A stretch of DNA of 37,933 nt from Micromonospora sp. HNM0581 (GCF_012726175.1 NZ_JAASAD010000025.1:1-37933); one strand, 5' to 3'; counted from the first letter of the stretch, positions 7,312-15,733 are shown. Numbers and translations are program-made. Notes: generated from the sequence alone by a model not told the origin.

Positions 7312-8738
7312 TCAACGTCATTCCGGGGGACAAGATCCCGGTTGCGCCGATGAATGTGCGTCTTCCCGCGTGGCGGGTGCCGGGGTGGCTGCTGGTGTTC
7401 TGGTGGCTGGCCCGGGGCCTGTTCCGCCTCACCATCCTGGCCGTCCGCTACTGGTGGCTCACCGGCCCGGCCGGTCTCGCGCTGTGGATCCGGGCCGAGT
7501 TCGGTGGCCTGGTCCTGGCCGCCGTCGTCACGGCGGTTGCGGCCGGCTGTGTGGGGTGGTGGCGGTGGCATCCGGTGTCGTGGCTGCGGTTCGGCTGGTA
7601 TCCGCTCGTTGCCCGGGTTCGGGCGTTGGTGGTGTATCGGCCTCGGTGGGCGTCGGTGATGGCTACCTGCGGGCTGGCGACGGTGTTCGGTGGTGACCGG
7701 TACGTGCCCCGGCTGGTCAAGGTGCGCTGTGACCGGTGGGGCGATGAGCTGACCGTGCGCATGCTGCCGGGCCAGATCCCCGACGACTGGGGCCAGGCCG
7801 CCGAGCGTCTCGCCTACGCGTTCCGCCAGCACACCGGCCAGGCCCGTTCCACCGATCGCCCGGATCGGGTGGTGGTGCGGTTCATGCGCCGCGACCCGCT
7901 TGCCGGCATCGTCGCGCCGCTGCCGGTCGCTGACGTGCCCGACCTCGGTGCGTTACCGCTCGGCGTGCGAGAGGACGGGGAGGCGTACCGGCTGCGGCTG
8001 GCCGGCTCACACGTCCTGATCGCGGGGGCGACCGGTGCAGGGAAGGGCTCAGTGTTGTGGTCGCTCATCCGCTCCCTGGCGGGCGGGATCCGTTCCGGGC
8101 TGGTGGAGGTGTGGGCGTTCGATCCGAAGGGCGGCATGGAGCTGGCGGCCGGCGTGCCGTTGTTCGCCCGGTTCGCCTACGACGACCCCGATGCCATGGC
8201 CGGCGTCCTGGACGAAGCGGTCAAGCGCATGCGGCTGCGGGCGGCGCGGCTGCGCGGGGTCACGCGGCAGCATCTGCCGACGGTCGAGGAACCGTTGCTG
8301 GTCCTGGTCATCGATGAGCTGGCCGCCCTGACCGCCTACATCACCGACCGTAAAGTCCGCGACCGAATCAAGGAATCCCTCGGCCTCCTCCTGTCGCAGG
8401 GCCGGGCGGTCGGCGTGCACGTCATCGCCGCGTTGCAGGATCCGCGTAAGGACGTGTTGCCGTTTCGGGATCTGTTCCCGGCCCGCATCGGCCTGCGGCT
8501 GACCGAGCCGGAGCAGGTGGACATGGTCCTCGGCGACGCCGCCCGCGACCGAGGCGCACTCTGCGACCGCATCCCCGAAACGGCGCCGGGGGTGGGGTTC
8601 GTCGTCCTCGACGGCGTCCGCGAACCCGTCCGGGTCCGCTTCGCCTACCTCACCGACGACGACATCCGCGCCCTCGGCCGCACCTACCGGCGACTCGACA
8701 CCACCGACAGCACCGACGAGCGGGAGGTGACCGCGTGA
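7302..8738 (+). CDS. traSA: FtsK/SpoIIIE-type DNA translocase for conjugative transfer (TraSA-like)
   Basis: I chose GTG 7302, overlapping the previous stop; an upstream extension in this frame is the shadow of other genes. The product is 478 aa. The N-terminal 100 residues are hydrophobic and Trp-rich, with two likely membrane segments (WLLVFWWLARGLFRLTILAV and LVLAAVVTAVAAGCVGWW). The ATPase follows: Walker A AGATGAGKGS near residue 241, VWAFDPKGGMELA, then Walker B LLVLVIDEL near residue 336, and the FtsK-like LLSQGRAVGVHVIAALQDP. In actinomycete plasmids and AICEs this single protein moves double-stranded DNA between hyphae. The GTGA overlap with the next gene indicates one operon. Confidence 0.92.
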   Translation: MPLINVIPGDKIPVAPMNVRLPAWRVPGWLLVFWWLARGLFRLTILAVRYWWLTGPAGLALWIRAEFGGLVLAAVVTAVAAGCVGWWRWHPVSWLRFGWYPLVARVRALVVYRPRWASVMATCGLATVFGGDRYVPRLVKVRCDRWGDELTVRMLPGQIPDDWGQAAERLAYAFRQHTGQARSTDRPDRVVVRFMRRDPLAGIVAPLPVADVPDLGALPLGVREDGEAYRLRLAGSHVLIAGATGAGKGSVLWSLIRSLAGGIRSGLVEVWAFDPKGGMELAAGVPLFARFAYDDPDAMAGVLDEAVKRMRLRAARLRGVTRQHLPTVEEPLLVLVIDELAALTAYITDRKVRDRIKESLGLLLSQGRAVGVHVIAALQDPRKDVLPFRDLFPARIGLRLTEPEQVDMVLGDAARDRGALCDRIPETAPGVGFVVLDGVREPVRVRFAYLTDDDIRALGRTYRRLDTTDSTDEREVTA

Positions 8739-9409
8739 AAGGCAATGCGCAGCGGATAGAGGGCGTGGTCCTGGTGCTCATCGTCCTCATCGTCGGCGGA
8801 CTCGCCGGGGCAGCGTCGTTCACCCACGTGCATGACTGGACCATGGCGAACTCGCCCGCCGGTACCGGGGACTGGTTCGGCTGGGCCAACGCCGCCATCT
8901 CCGAACTTCTACCCCTGGCCGCCCTGCTGACCATCCGACAGCGTCGCCGCACCGGCGGCCCCATCGGCTACCCCATGTTCCTGCTCGTCTGCGCCGTCGC
9001 ACTCTCCCTGGCCGCGCAACTCGCCGTAGCCAAACCCGGCCTGTCCGGGTGGCTCCTGTCCGCCGTGCCCGCGCTGGCCTTCCTCGGCCTGTCCAAACTC
9101 GTCTTCTCCACCGCCCCCGTGCCACCGGCCACCACGCCGGCCGGCGACCGGTGCGCTGACGTGCCGGCCGGAAGTGACGCACTGTCGGTGCCGTCCAACG
9201 ACGACCAGGCGGCCGGGAGTGATACGCGGGTCAACGACGACCAGGCGGCGACCGTCGTTCGGGATGTCGACGAGGAGCAGCCTCGGCCCGTCGTCCTGCG
9301 GCCCGTCACGTCGATCGAACGCGAACGGCGTCCCGGCCTGGTACCCGTCCCAGCGGCGGCGTTCACCCCACGCAACGGCACCCCTGCCGGTCTGGAGGAT
9401 GACCGGTGA
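8735..9409 (+). CDS. DUF2637 membrane protein (Spd-like)
   Basis: The start is GTG 8735 within a GTGA overlap; the product is 224 aa. Its first 135 residues match the DUF2637 pattern: helix VVLVLIVLIVGGLAGAAS, then FTHVHDWTMAN, then GWANAAISELLPLAALLTIR, then two further helices ending in AVPALAFLGLSKLVFS. The last 90 residues are polar, Asp/Pro-rich and probably disordered. DUF2637 proteins sit between translocase and replication genes in actinomycete plasmids and AICEs and are often called spread (Spd) proteins; their chemistry is unknown. The cytoplasmic tail may contact the translocase or Rep (inference). Confidence 0.85.
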   Translation: MKGNAQRIEGVVLVLIVLIVGGLAGAASFTHVHDWTMANSPAGTGDWFGWANAAISELLPLAALLTIRQRRRTGGPIGYPMFLLVCAVALSLAAQLAVAKPGLSGWLLSAVPALAFLGLSKLVFSTAPVPPATTPAGDRCADVPAGSDALSVPSNDDQAAGSDTRVNDDQAATVVRDVDEEQPRPVVLRPVTSIERERRPGLVPVPAAAFTPRNGTPAGLEDDR

Positions 9410-11214
9410 GCCAACTCGAACTCATCCCCACCGCCACCCCGGCCCCCGACAGTGCGAGCGTGGAGCGGCCTCGGCCGGGCTCCCGGGCGGACCGGATGCG
9501 CAAACCGCTCGCCAGGGACGCGCTCAAGCAGCTCGCCGAACAACACGGCGTCTGCGTCCGACCCCTGGCTCTGCGCCGCACCGACACCGCCACCGGCGTG
9601 ACCGAAGTGGTCGAGGTGCCCTGCGGAGCCACCTTGGCGGCGAAGTGCAAGCCGTGTGCGGAGCGGGGTCGGCGGCTGCGGATCCAGCAGATTCGGGAAG
9701 GCTGGCACCTCGCCGACGAACCTGCCGTGCGTCCCGACAAGCCGGGTGAGGACGTGCTCGCGCTGGCGCGGGTGCGGGCGCACCTGGAGTTCGAGCGGGA
9801 AGCGGTGCAGTACCAGCCGATGACCCCGGACGAGCGGGTCGCGCACCTGGCGGAGATTGACGCCGCCATCGCCGAACTGGACGAAGCCCTCGCAGAGACG
9901 AGCCTGCGCGGGCACCTCACCCCCAAAGACCGCGACGAACGGCCACGCCGCAAACGGTCCACCCGGCGGCGGCAGGACTCACCGGACCTGCCCCGGCTGC
10001 CCGTCGACCCGCGCACGGTCGGCCGGGCCTACTCGGGCAAGACCGGCAAGACCCACCGGCCCTCCATGCTCGTCACCCTGACGCTCGGCTCCCACGGGCC
10101 AGTGCACTCCCACCTACGGCGCGGCCCATACATCGCCCCGTGCGAGTGCGGCCAGCGACACGGACCGCATGACGACGTACTCGGCACACCCGTCGACCCC
10201 ACCACCTACGACTACCGGCGGGCCGCACTCGACGCGATCCACTTCGCACGGGTCCTCGACCGGTGGTGGCAAAACGTCCGCCGGGCCGCCGGCTGGAACG
10301 TCCAATACGCAGGAGCCGTCGAGCTGCAACGCCGCCTCGCGCCGCACGCGCACTTCGCGATCCGCGGCACCCTGCCCCGCCGGCTGCTCAAACAGATCGC
10401 CGCCGCCACCTACCACCAGGTGTGGTGGCCCTCGTTCAACGAGCCCGTCTACTCGGTGGACAAGCCGCCGGTCTGGGACGTCGACCAACAGGCATACGTC
10501 GACCCGAAAACCCGGGCACCGCCGCCCACCTGGGGTGAAGCCCTCGACGCCCTGGAAGAACCCGACAGCCGACCCGCCTACGTCGCCCGCCTCGGCCGCA
10601 TCGACGCACGCGGCATCGAGCAAGGCACCCGAGACGCGGAACGATCGATCCGCTACGTCACCAAGTACGTCACCAAGGATCTGACCGACCAGGCCAAGCC
10701 CCGCTCCGACGCGCAGAAAGCGCACTTCGACCGCCTGCACGCGGAACTGTCCGTGCTTCCGTGCTCGCCAACCTGTGCCAACTGGCTGCTCTACGGCGTT
10801 CAGCCGGACGGCGTCAAGGCGGGCTTGACCCCTGGCGGATGCACGGGGAAGGTCCACCAACGCTCCACCCTCGGCTTCACCGGCCGGCGCGTCCTCGTCT
10901 CCCGACAGTGGTCCGGGAAGACTCTCGCCGACCACCGGGCGGACAACCGGTCCTGGGTGCGGGCGATTCTCGCGGGCGGCATGGCCGACACCGAGGAACA
11001 CGACCAGGCGGCGGCCGACGAGGCAGACGGATCCACGCGGTACCGGTTCGAGCTCGCTCGACCCGAAGACCCCGACGTACCGCCGCTGGAGCACCGGCTG
11101 CTACGCGCCATCTCGGCCCGCATTCGGTGGCGGGCAGACCTCGACACAGCACGGCAGCGAACAGCCGGGGCCGTTTCGGCTACCGCTGCTCCCCTCTCCC
11201 CTGCAGTTCGATGA
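9406..11214 (+). CDS. repSA: RepSA-type rolling-circle replication initiator
   Basis: The start is GTG 9406 in a GTGA overlap; the product is 602 aa. Features in order: CGATLAAKCKPCAERGRRLR, a Cys-bearing N-terminal segment; MLVTLTLGSHGP near residue 221; the metal-binding His box PHAHFAIRG near residue 313; and YVTKYVTKDLTD with candidate nicking tyrosines Y416 and Y420. The C-terminal region contains LPCSPTCANWLLYGVQPDG. This order (TLT motif, HxH, YxxxY) matches the Rep proteins of pSAM2-type elements, which nick the double-strand origin after excision. It is the largest gene of the element and follows the transfer genes directly. I could not place the origin. Confidence 0.9.
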   Translation: MSQLELIPTATPAPDSASVERPRPGSRADRMRKPLARDALKQLAEQHGVCVRPLALRRTDTATGVTEVVEVPCGATLAAKCKPCAERGRRLRIQQIREGWHLADEPAVRPDKPGEDVLALARVRAHLEFEREAVQYQPMTPDERVAHLAEIDAAIAELDEALAETSLRGHLTPKDRDERPRRKRSTRRRQDSPDLPRLPVDPRTVGRAYSGKTGKTHRPSMLVTLTLGSHGPVHSHLRRGPYIAPCECGQRHGPHDDVLGTPVDPTTYDYRRAALDAIHFARVLDRWWQNVRRAAGWNVQYAGAVELQRRLAPHAHFAIRGTLPRRLLKQIAAATYHQVWWPSFNEPVYSVDKPPVWDVDQQAYVDPKTRAPPPTWGEALDALEEPDSRPAYVARLGRIDARGIEQGTRDAERSIRYVTKYVTKDLTDQAKPRSDAQKAHFDRLHAELSVLPCSPTCANWLLYGVQPDGVKAGLTPGGCTGKVHQRSTLGFTGRRVLVSRQWSGKTLADHRADNRSWVRAILAGGMADTEEHDQAAADEADGSTRYRFELARPEDPDVPPLEHRLLRAISARIRWRADLDTARQRTAGAVSATAAPLSPAVR

Positions 11215-11234
11215 TCTGGAGGACAGAACCCCTC

Positions 11235-11420
11235 ATGGAAAGTGAGCTGCTGACCGTTCCGGAAGTCCTCTCCGTCCTCAACGGAGTGTCGCGGCGGACC
11301 TTCTACCGCTGGCGTGAGCTGGGCATCGCCCCGGAGTGCATCAAGCTGCCCAACGGTGAGTTGCGCATTGAACGGCGAGACCTGCGGGCGTGGCTTGAGC
11401 AGCACCGGGAGGCGGCGTGA
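11235..11420 (+). CDS. xis: Excisionase-like HTH protein (Xis)
   Basis: The start is ATG 11235; the product is 61 aa. The whole protein is a MerR-like winged helix: LLTVPEVLSVLNGVSRRTFY, then RWRELGIAPECIKLPNGELR and DLRAWLEQH. Small proteins like this directly upstream of an integrase gene act as directionality factors, bending att DNA for excision. Its stop overlaps the integrase start (GTGA), so the two are made together. Confidence 0.88.
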   Translation: MESELLTVPEVLSVLNGVSRRTFYRWRELGIAPECIKLPNGELRIERRDLRAWLEQHREAA

Positions 11421-12796
11421 AGTCGCGCGAGGTACGGATCCGGGGCATTCAGGTCAACGCGCTGGCAGGCCGCAAGAAGTCGTACACCGTTCGGTGGGTA
11501 GTGGGAACGGGGCCGAAGTCGCGGACGTTCAGCACCCGTGCCCTGGCGGACAACTTCCGGTCGGACCTGATGCAGGCAGCGAACCGGGGCGAAGCGTTCG
11601 ACGCTGACTCCGGTCTGCCGGAGTCGATGGTTGCGCCGACGGAGTCGGTGAACTGGCTCGGGTTCGTCCGCCGATACCTCGACATGAAGTGGCCGGGCGC
11701 GGCGGCCAAGTCGCGGGAGAGCACGACGGATGCCCTAGCGTCGGTTACGGCGGCGCTGGTGCGGGACATGGCCGGGCGGCCTGCCCCGGTGGTGCTGCGG
11801 CGGGCGTTGCGGGAGTGGGAGTTTCCGCCCGCGTCTCGGCAACTCGACCGGCCGGCGGAGGTCGCTGCGGCGCTGCGCTGGTTGGAGCGGGCTTCGCTGC
11901 CGCTGTCGGCGCTGGCGGAAGCCGCAGTGGTGCGGCCAGCGTTGGACGCGCTCGGCCTGCGGATGGACGGCCGGCCGCTGGCAGCGTCGACGGCCAGGCG
12001 GCGGCGCTCGGTCTTCTACAACGTCCTTCAGTACGCCGTCGAGCTGGAGCTGTTGGACTTCAACCCAGTCGACAAGCTGCGGGTGCGGTCGAGTCGGCGG
12101 AAGCTGGCCGGTGAGGTTGACCGCCGAGTCGTGGTGAACGTCCGCCAGGCGCGGGAGTTGCTCGTCGGGGTCACGTACGTCGGCCAGCGAGGCAAGGACG
12201 GCCGGCGCGGCGAGCGCCTGGTCGCCTTCTACGCCTGCCTGTACTTCGCGGCGCTGCGGCCGAGTGAGGCGCTGGGGCTACGGGAGCGGGACTGCCACCT
12301 TCCGGCGAAAGGCTGGGGGCTGCTGACGTTGGAGAAGTCCCGGCCGGCGGCGGGGAAGCGGTACACCGACAGTGGCGAGGTGCACGACGATCGGGGGTTG
12401 AAGCACCGGGGCGACGCAGAGGCGCGGGAGGTGCCGATCCCGCCGGAGCTGGTGGCGATCCTGCGGGCGCACATCGACCGTTTCGGCGTGGGTGTCGACG
12501 GGCGCCTGTTCCGCAGCGGGCGGGGCAACGTGGTGGCGTCCTCGACGTACTCGCGGGTGTGGGAGGAGGCGCGGCGGTTGAGCCTGCCGCCGGAGCGGGT
12601 GGCTTCTCCCCTGGCCGGTCGCCCGTACGACCTGCGGCACGCCGGAGTGTCGCTCTGGCTCAACGCGGGCTTACCGGCTCCGGAGGTCGCGGAGCGGGCC
12701 GGCCACTCGGTTGACGTGCTGCTCAAGGTGTACGCCAAGTGCCTCGACGGGGACCGCAGCCGGATGAACGAGCGAATCGAGGCGGCGCTGAGCTGA
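11417..12796 (+). CDS. int: Tyrosine integrase of the tRNA-Arg element
   Basis: The start is GTG 11417 overlapping xis; the product is 459 aa. The N-terminal part has an arm/core-binding region (YTVRWVVGTGPKSRTFSTRA). The catalytic domain shows box-I Arg in FAALRPSEALGLRERD near residue 278, then YDLRHAGVSLWLNAG near residue 404, AGHSVD near 428 and the nucleophile Tyr in LLKVYAKCL near 439. The usual first His of HxxR is Tyr here, a variation I recall from actinobacterial integrases. It cuts and joins att sites. The gene points toward, and ends 225 bp from, the 3' end of tRNA-Arg(CCU), the expected arrangement for insertion into that tRNA. Confidence 0.93.
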   Translation: MKSREVRIRGIQVNALAGRKKSYTVRWVVGTGPKSRTFSTRALADNFRSDLMQAANRGEAFDADSGLPESMVAPTESVNWLGFVRRYLDMKWPGAAAKSRESTTDALASVTAALVRDMAGRPAPVVLRRALREWEFPPASRQLDRPAEVAAALRWLERASLPLSALAEAAVVRPALDALGLRMDGRPLAASTARRRRSVFYNVLQYAVELELLDFNPVDKLRVRSSRRKLAGEVDRRVVVNVRQARELLVGVTYVGQRGKDGRRGERLVAFYACLYFAALRPSEALGLRERDCHLPAKGWGLLTLEKSRPAAGKRYTDSGEVHDDRGLKHRGDAEAREVPIPPELVAILRAHIDRFGVGVDGRLFRSGRGNVVASSTYSRVWEEARRLSLPPERVASPLAGRPYDLRHAGVSLWLNAGLPAPEVAERAGHSVDVLLKVYAKCLDGDRSRMNERIEAALS

Positions 12797-12813
12797 TGAT
12801 CGCCGGTAGCGTG

Positions 12814-12850
12814 GGAGGGGCCGTGGCGGGTGCTGCGGCCTCTCCGCTTT
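12814..12850 (+). terminator. Candidate intrinsic terminator after the integrase
   Basis: GGAGGGGCCG (12814-12823) pairs with CGGCCTCTCC (12836-12845) with one mismatch and a 12-nt loop, followed by GCTTTTG. It is 18 bp after the integrase stop and well placed to end the pra-to-int transcript. Confidence 0.55.
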
Positions 12851-13021
12851 TGTGGGCTGTGACCTGCGAGAACGGGCGCTTTCAACGGTCCAAGATCATT
12901 GCACGTACTCTGCACGGACGGCTGCAAACGGCGGCTCCGGGTGGCATCCGGCTGCACATCTCGGCCGATCGACGGGGAAGCGTATCCGCAGGCCAGGTGG
13001 CGTTTTTGCTGATCTTTGAGG

Positions 13022-13094
13022 TGCCCCCGGCAGGATTCGAACCTGCGACACACGGTTTAGGAAACCGATGCTCTATCCCCTGAGCTACGAGGGC
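13022..13094 (-). tRNA. tRNA-Arg (anticodon CCU), attachment site of the element
   Basis: On the minus strand a 73-nt cloverleaf runs from 13094 to 13022. The 7-bp acceptor is GCCCTCG with CGGGGGC, including one G-T pair. The D arm is AGCTCAGGGGGATAGAGC. The anticodon stem-loop CGGTTTCCTAAACCG holds anticodon CCT, and the T arm is CAGGTTCGAATCCTG. The discriminator base is A, and the genomic sequence continues CCT, so CCA is not fully encoded. The 3' end faces the integrase, as expected when an element enters at the tRNA 3' end and restores it. Confidence 0.95.
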
Positions 13095-13103
13095 GCGAGG
13101 GCC

Positions 13104-13109
13104 CAGTCT
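13104..13109 (-). promoter_or_regulatory. Possible -10 box for tRNA-Arg
   Basis: On the minus strand TAGACT lies about 10 bp before the mature tRNA 5' end. No clear -35 is visible. This is the only plausible promoter element close to the tRNA. Confidence 0.3.
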
Positions 13110-13191
13110 AGCGACCCGGGGGTTCACCTGGGGTGGCAGGGAGTGGCCCACGTTCACCCACGTTCCCACGACCGCCGTTCACGCAGCCCAG

Positions 13192-13308
13192 GAGCACACA
13201 CCGAGCACACGAACCCCGGTTTGCGACCGGCGGTCGGCCGCAGTGACCCGCGTTGGCACCGGTTCACCCGGGTTGGCACCCGCTGGAGAGCACACACCGC
13301 GCACATCA
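13192..13308 (+). repeat. Short direct repeats beside the tRNA
   Basis: A 21-nt unit beginning GAGCACACACCG occurs at 13192-13212 and 13288-13308 with 18 of 21 positions equal. GTTGGCACC occurs at 13252-13260 and 13272-13280. GTTCACCC and GTTCAC words recur between 13120 and 13270. The repeats lie on the chromosomal side of the tRNA, in a 343-bp region with no gene. They could be integrase arm-binding sites or scars of earlier insertions at this tRNA. Confidence 0.5.
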
Positions 13309-13437
13309 TCGAAGATCACCGGTCCGTAGCCAGGTCACACGAATCCTGGTGACGCGAGTGAGACCCTCGGTCTGGCGCCGTTGACCCACGTCGTAACAAG
13401 TCGCCGAGATGCCTGTTCCTCGATACTCTGGGCGACC

Positions 13438-14289
13438 GTGACGATCCGTAGTCTCGTGCCGCTACCCGTCCGTCGCCACTTTCGCGATCTCAGCGCCGGC
13501 TACAGCACCCTCCGGCTGATCGCGGGCATGTGGGAGGACCAAGGGTTCACGCCGTCCGGTGATCCGAACGACGAGACCAGCGAGCGGCGAGGATTCTGGC
13601 GTGAGTTCGAGGACAACGTGGACTGGACCGATCCCACCCACGTGAACCGTGTTCTGCATGTGTACGAGACGCTGATCGACGCGATGCCACCAGAAGCGTT
13701 GGCGAGCACCCGCAAGTTCATGGAACGGCAAGGCTTCGACGTCGACCTTGAGGGCAGGGTCAGCCCGAAGTCAGACAGCGCCCTCCCCGCTGCGGCGACG
13801 ATGCCACGGGCGCTGACCGCGCTGCGAGACCCGGAGATGATCCTGGACTCGTTCGAACGAATCAACAGGGCACTTCCGAGCGACCCAGCCCAGGCCATCG
13901 GATCCGCGAAGGAACTGGTCGAGGCAACCGCAAAAACCGTGCTCGACGAGCTGGGCATCTCGTTCGACGGCAAGACCGCTAAGCTGCCTCAGCTCATCGA
14001 CAGGGCACAGCGCGAACTCGGGCTTCACCCGCAGACCGTCGCACCGGGGCCGGATGGCAGCCAGGCCGTCAAGCGCATCCTCGGCGGGCTGTCGGGCATC
14101 GCGCTCGGCCTCGGTGAACTGCGCAACGAGGGCTGGGGCACCGGCCACGCCGCACGCCGCACAGGGCTGCGTCCTCGTCACGGTTACCTCGCGGTCGGAG
14201 CGGCGCACACCTGGTGCCAGGTCATCCTCGACACGCTCGCCGATCCGGCCGCACCTTGGCGGGCGCAGGCAGGCGCCACGGCAAGGTGA
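13438..14289 (+). CDS. Abortive-infection family protein (Abi C-terminal domain)
   Basis: I chose GTG 13438 (MTIRSLVPLPVRR), which has a possible -10, GATACTCT, just upstream and no ribosome site, so the message may be leaderless. The product is 283 aa. The N-terminal half is helical and unrecognised (RFRDL-like start, MWEDQGFTPSGD). The C-terminal 130 residues match the Abi_C pattern: AIGSAKELVEATAKTVLDEL, LPQLIDRAQRELGL, IALGLGELRNEGWGTGHA and YLAVGAAHTWCQVI. The ELRN...GHA segment resembles a HEPN-type core. Such proteins are linked to phage exclusion by altruistic arrest (family knowledge); no partner gene is adjacent. The site next to an integration tRNA suits a defence-island cargo. Confidence 0.75.
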   Translation: MTIRSLVPLPVRRHFRDLSAGYSTLRLIAGMWEDQGFTPSGDPNDETSERRGFWREFEDNVDWTDPTHVNRVLHVYETLIDAMPPEALASTRKFMERQGFDVDLEGRVSPKSDSALPAAATMPRALTALRDPEMILDSFERINRALPSDPAQAIGSAKELVEATAKTVLDELGISFDGKTAKLPQLIDRAQRELGLHPQTVAPGPDGSQAVKRILGGLSGIALGLGELRNEGWGTGHAARRTGLRPRHGYLAVGAAHTWCQVILDTLADPAAPWRAQAGATAR

Positions 14290-14474
14290 TCCCTCACCTG
14301 CGCGGGATGGGTAAGAACAATCGAGCCGAGGGGCCGGACTCCGTCAGACCAGCTCCCTGCGGTCCCGCGCAGTCCCGAACGACGCCCAGCGCCCGCATCA
14401 GCACGGGCTGCGCTGGACCAGTTCGCGCAGTTCCTCTTCCCGATTGGTTCCTCTGATTGCCGATGGGACTCCGG

Positions 14475-14909
14475 TCAGTCGAATAACCGGCCCACGAGGG
14501 CGCCCTGACCGGACTGCAGGACGTGCGCCGTGCGTAACGGTATCCAGAAGCACTCGAACTGGGTGGGCTCCTGCTCGCCGTCGTGGTCTTCCTGGCTCGC
14601 CCATCGCGCGGGCGTCGTCCCGTGCAGCGCCAACTCGAAGACGTGGCGACGCTGGATCTCGAAGCGGAGCGGGCTGATGTCGTACTCGATCTCCCCCAGC
14701 TTGCGCACGACGGTGAAGCCGGTCAGTCCGGTCTCTTCGCGGGCCTCGCGCAGCGCCGCGTCCGCCGGGTCCTCACCGGGGCGGACGCTGCCGCCGGGCA
14801 CCTGGATGCCTACCTCCTCGTAGCTGAAGTCGGTGTGGCGGAAGACGAGCAAGTGTGCTTCCCGCACGACGTAGCAGAGAACCTTGTTGGTGATCACCTT
14901 CTCGGGCAT
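14475..14909 (-). CDS. NUDIX hydrolase at the end of the lanthipeptide operon
   Basis: I chose ATG 14909 (MPEKVITNKV), which has GGAGGAAGG 5-8 nt upstream, over an in-frame ATG at 14939. The product is 144 aa. The full NUDIX box G-x5-E-x7-REUxEExGU is present: G40, E46, R54-E55 and E58-E59. The GGSVRPGEDP and LREAREETGL segments are intact, so the enzyme should be active on a nucleoside diphosphate-linked or similar pyrophosphate. It begins 30 bp after the stop of the SpaB_C gene and is probably the last gene of the RiPP operon. pSAM2 also carries a Nudix protein, Pif, for transfer immunity, so a mobile-element origin is an alternative. The substrate is unknown. Confidence 0.88.
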   Translation of the reverse strand: MPEKVITNKVLCYVVREAHLLVFRHTDFSYEEVGIQVPGGSVRPGEDPADAALREAREETGLTGFTVVRKLGEIEYDISPLRFEIQRRHVFELALHGTTPARWASQEDHDGEQEPTQFECFWIPLRTAHVLQSGQGALVGRLFD

Positions 14910-14939
14910 GGCGCCTTCCTCCGCTCGTTCCTGGTGCAT

Positions 14940-15722
14940 CTACCTGGGGTCTGGCAGGTGCGGATCGGGCGGGCCGAAGATGGCTTCCTGGGCCGCTCGG
15001 GCGAGGGTGGCCTGGGTGGTGGCGGGTAGGCCGAGCCTGTTCCAGTGGAAGATCACGTGCAAGGCGATTACTGCCCGCAGGCCACGGGTGAGGGTGCCCC
15101 TCTCCCGTTGGCGATGCAAGGCCGCGCCGGCGTGTGCGAATGCGGTGTGCCAGTCGCCGGGGGTGCGAGGTGCGCCGAGCAGCAGGCTCCGAACGTCTCC
15201 GGTGAACCTCTCCCACCTGCGGGCATCGGTCGTGGGTGCTTGGTTGAGGTGTGCTGCGCGGTGCTCGACGACTTGAGCCCAGACGTCGCCTTGCTCGTTG
15301 AGGTCCAGCCCTGCTGCGCGCATCAGGGCGGTGCACAAGATCAGAGAGTGTTCGCGCCGGGTGGTGGGGTGCTGGTGGAAGTAGGTGAGGAGGTGGCGGC
15401 TGTCGTGGTGGAACAGCGTGTGGGCCGTGGTCATGGCGTCGTGGCCGCCGAACGCGTGGGTTTCGGGTTCGTAAATGTCACCGGCCCAGGTAACCCCTTC
15501 GGTGAGTAGCCCGCGGGCCTGATCCCCGCTCTCTGGGCTTCCTGCGGGGAGGTAACGGATGCGCCAAGCGCCTTTGCGGATGAACCACCAGGAGGAGATC
15601 AGGCCGGCAGTCTCGGCGGCGGGAAGCACTCGGCTGAAGTGGGCGACGGCCTGTTTCTCGCGCTCCCGGGCGGTCTGGCCGGGGTAGCTGATGTTGACCT
15701 GGTGCCAGGGGGTGTGGTCCAC
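14940..15722 (-). CDS. Stand-alone thiopeptide-type (SpaB_C-like) RiPP protein
   Basis: I chose GTG 15722 (MDHTPWHQVNISYPG), 11 bp after the lanC stop; the longer frame upstream is shadow. The product is 260 aa. The opening WHQVNISYPG, then ISSWWFIRKGAWRIRYLPAG near residues 42-61, is the signature of the thiopeptide-type bacteriocin domain, the C-terminal domain of LanB. The middle and end are helical (HDSRHLLTYFHQHPTTRREHS, VIALHVIFHWNRLGL). In LanB this fold removes glutamate from glutamylated Ser/Thr. Free versions work in split dehydratases or, as in TbtD/PbtD of thiopeptides, in ring formation. Because the LanB here already has its own copy, this one is extra: an accessory subunit or a distinct tailoring enzyme. 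Confidence 0.85.
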   Translation of the reverse strand: MDHTPWHQVNISYPGQTAREREKQAVAHFSRVLPAAETAGLISSWWFIRKGAWRIRYLPAGSPESGDQARGLLTEGVTWAGDIYEPETHAFGGHDAMTTAHTLFHHDSRHLLTYFHQHPTTRREHSLILCTALMRAAGLDLNEQGDVWAQVVEHRAAHLNQAPTTDARRWERFTGDVRSLLLGAPRTPGDWHTAFAHAGAALHRQRERGTLTRGLRAVIALHVIFHWNRLGLPATTQATLARAAQEAIFGPPDPHLPDPR

Positions 15723-15733
15723 GGATGGCTCTT

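Noticed and set aside
13381..13437. Upstream start for the abortive-infection gene
   Set aside because: The extra 19 residues lack a ribosome site and would span the likely -10 element; GTG 13438 is preferred, though not proven.
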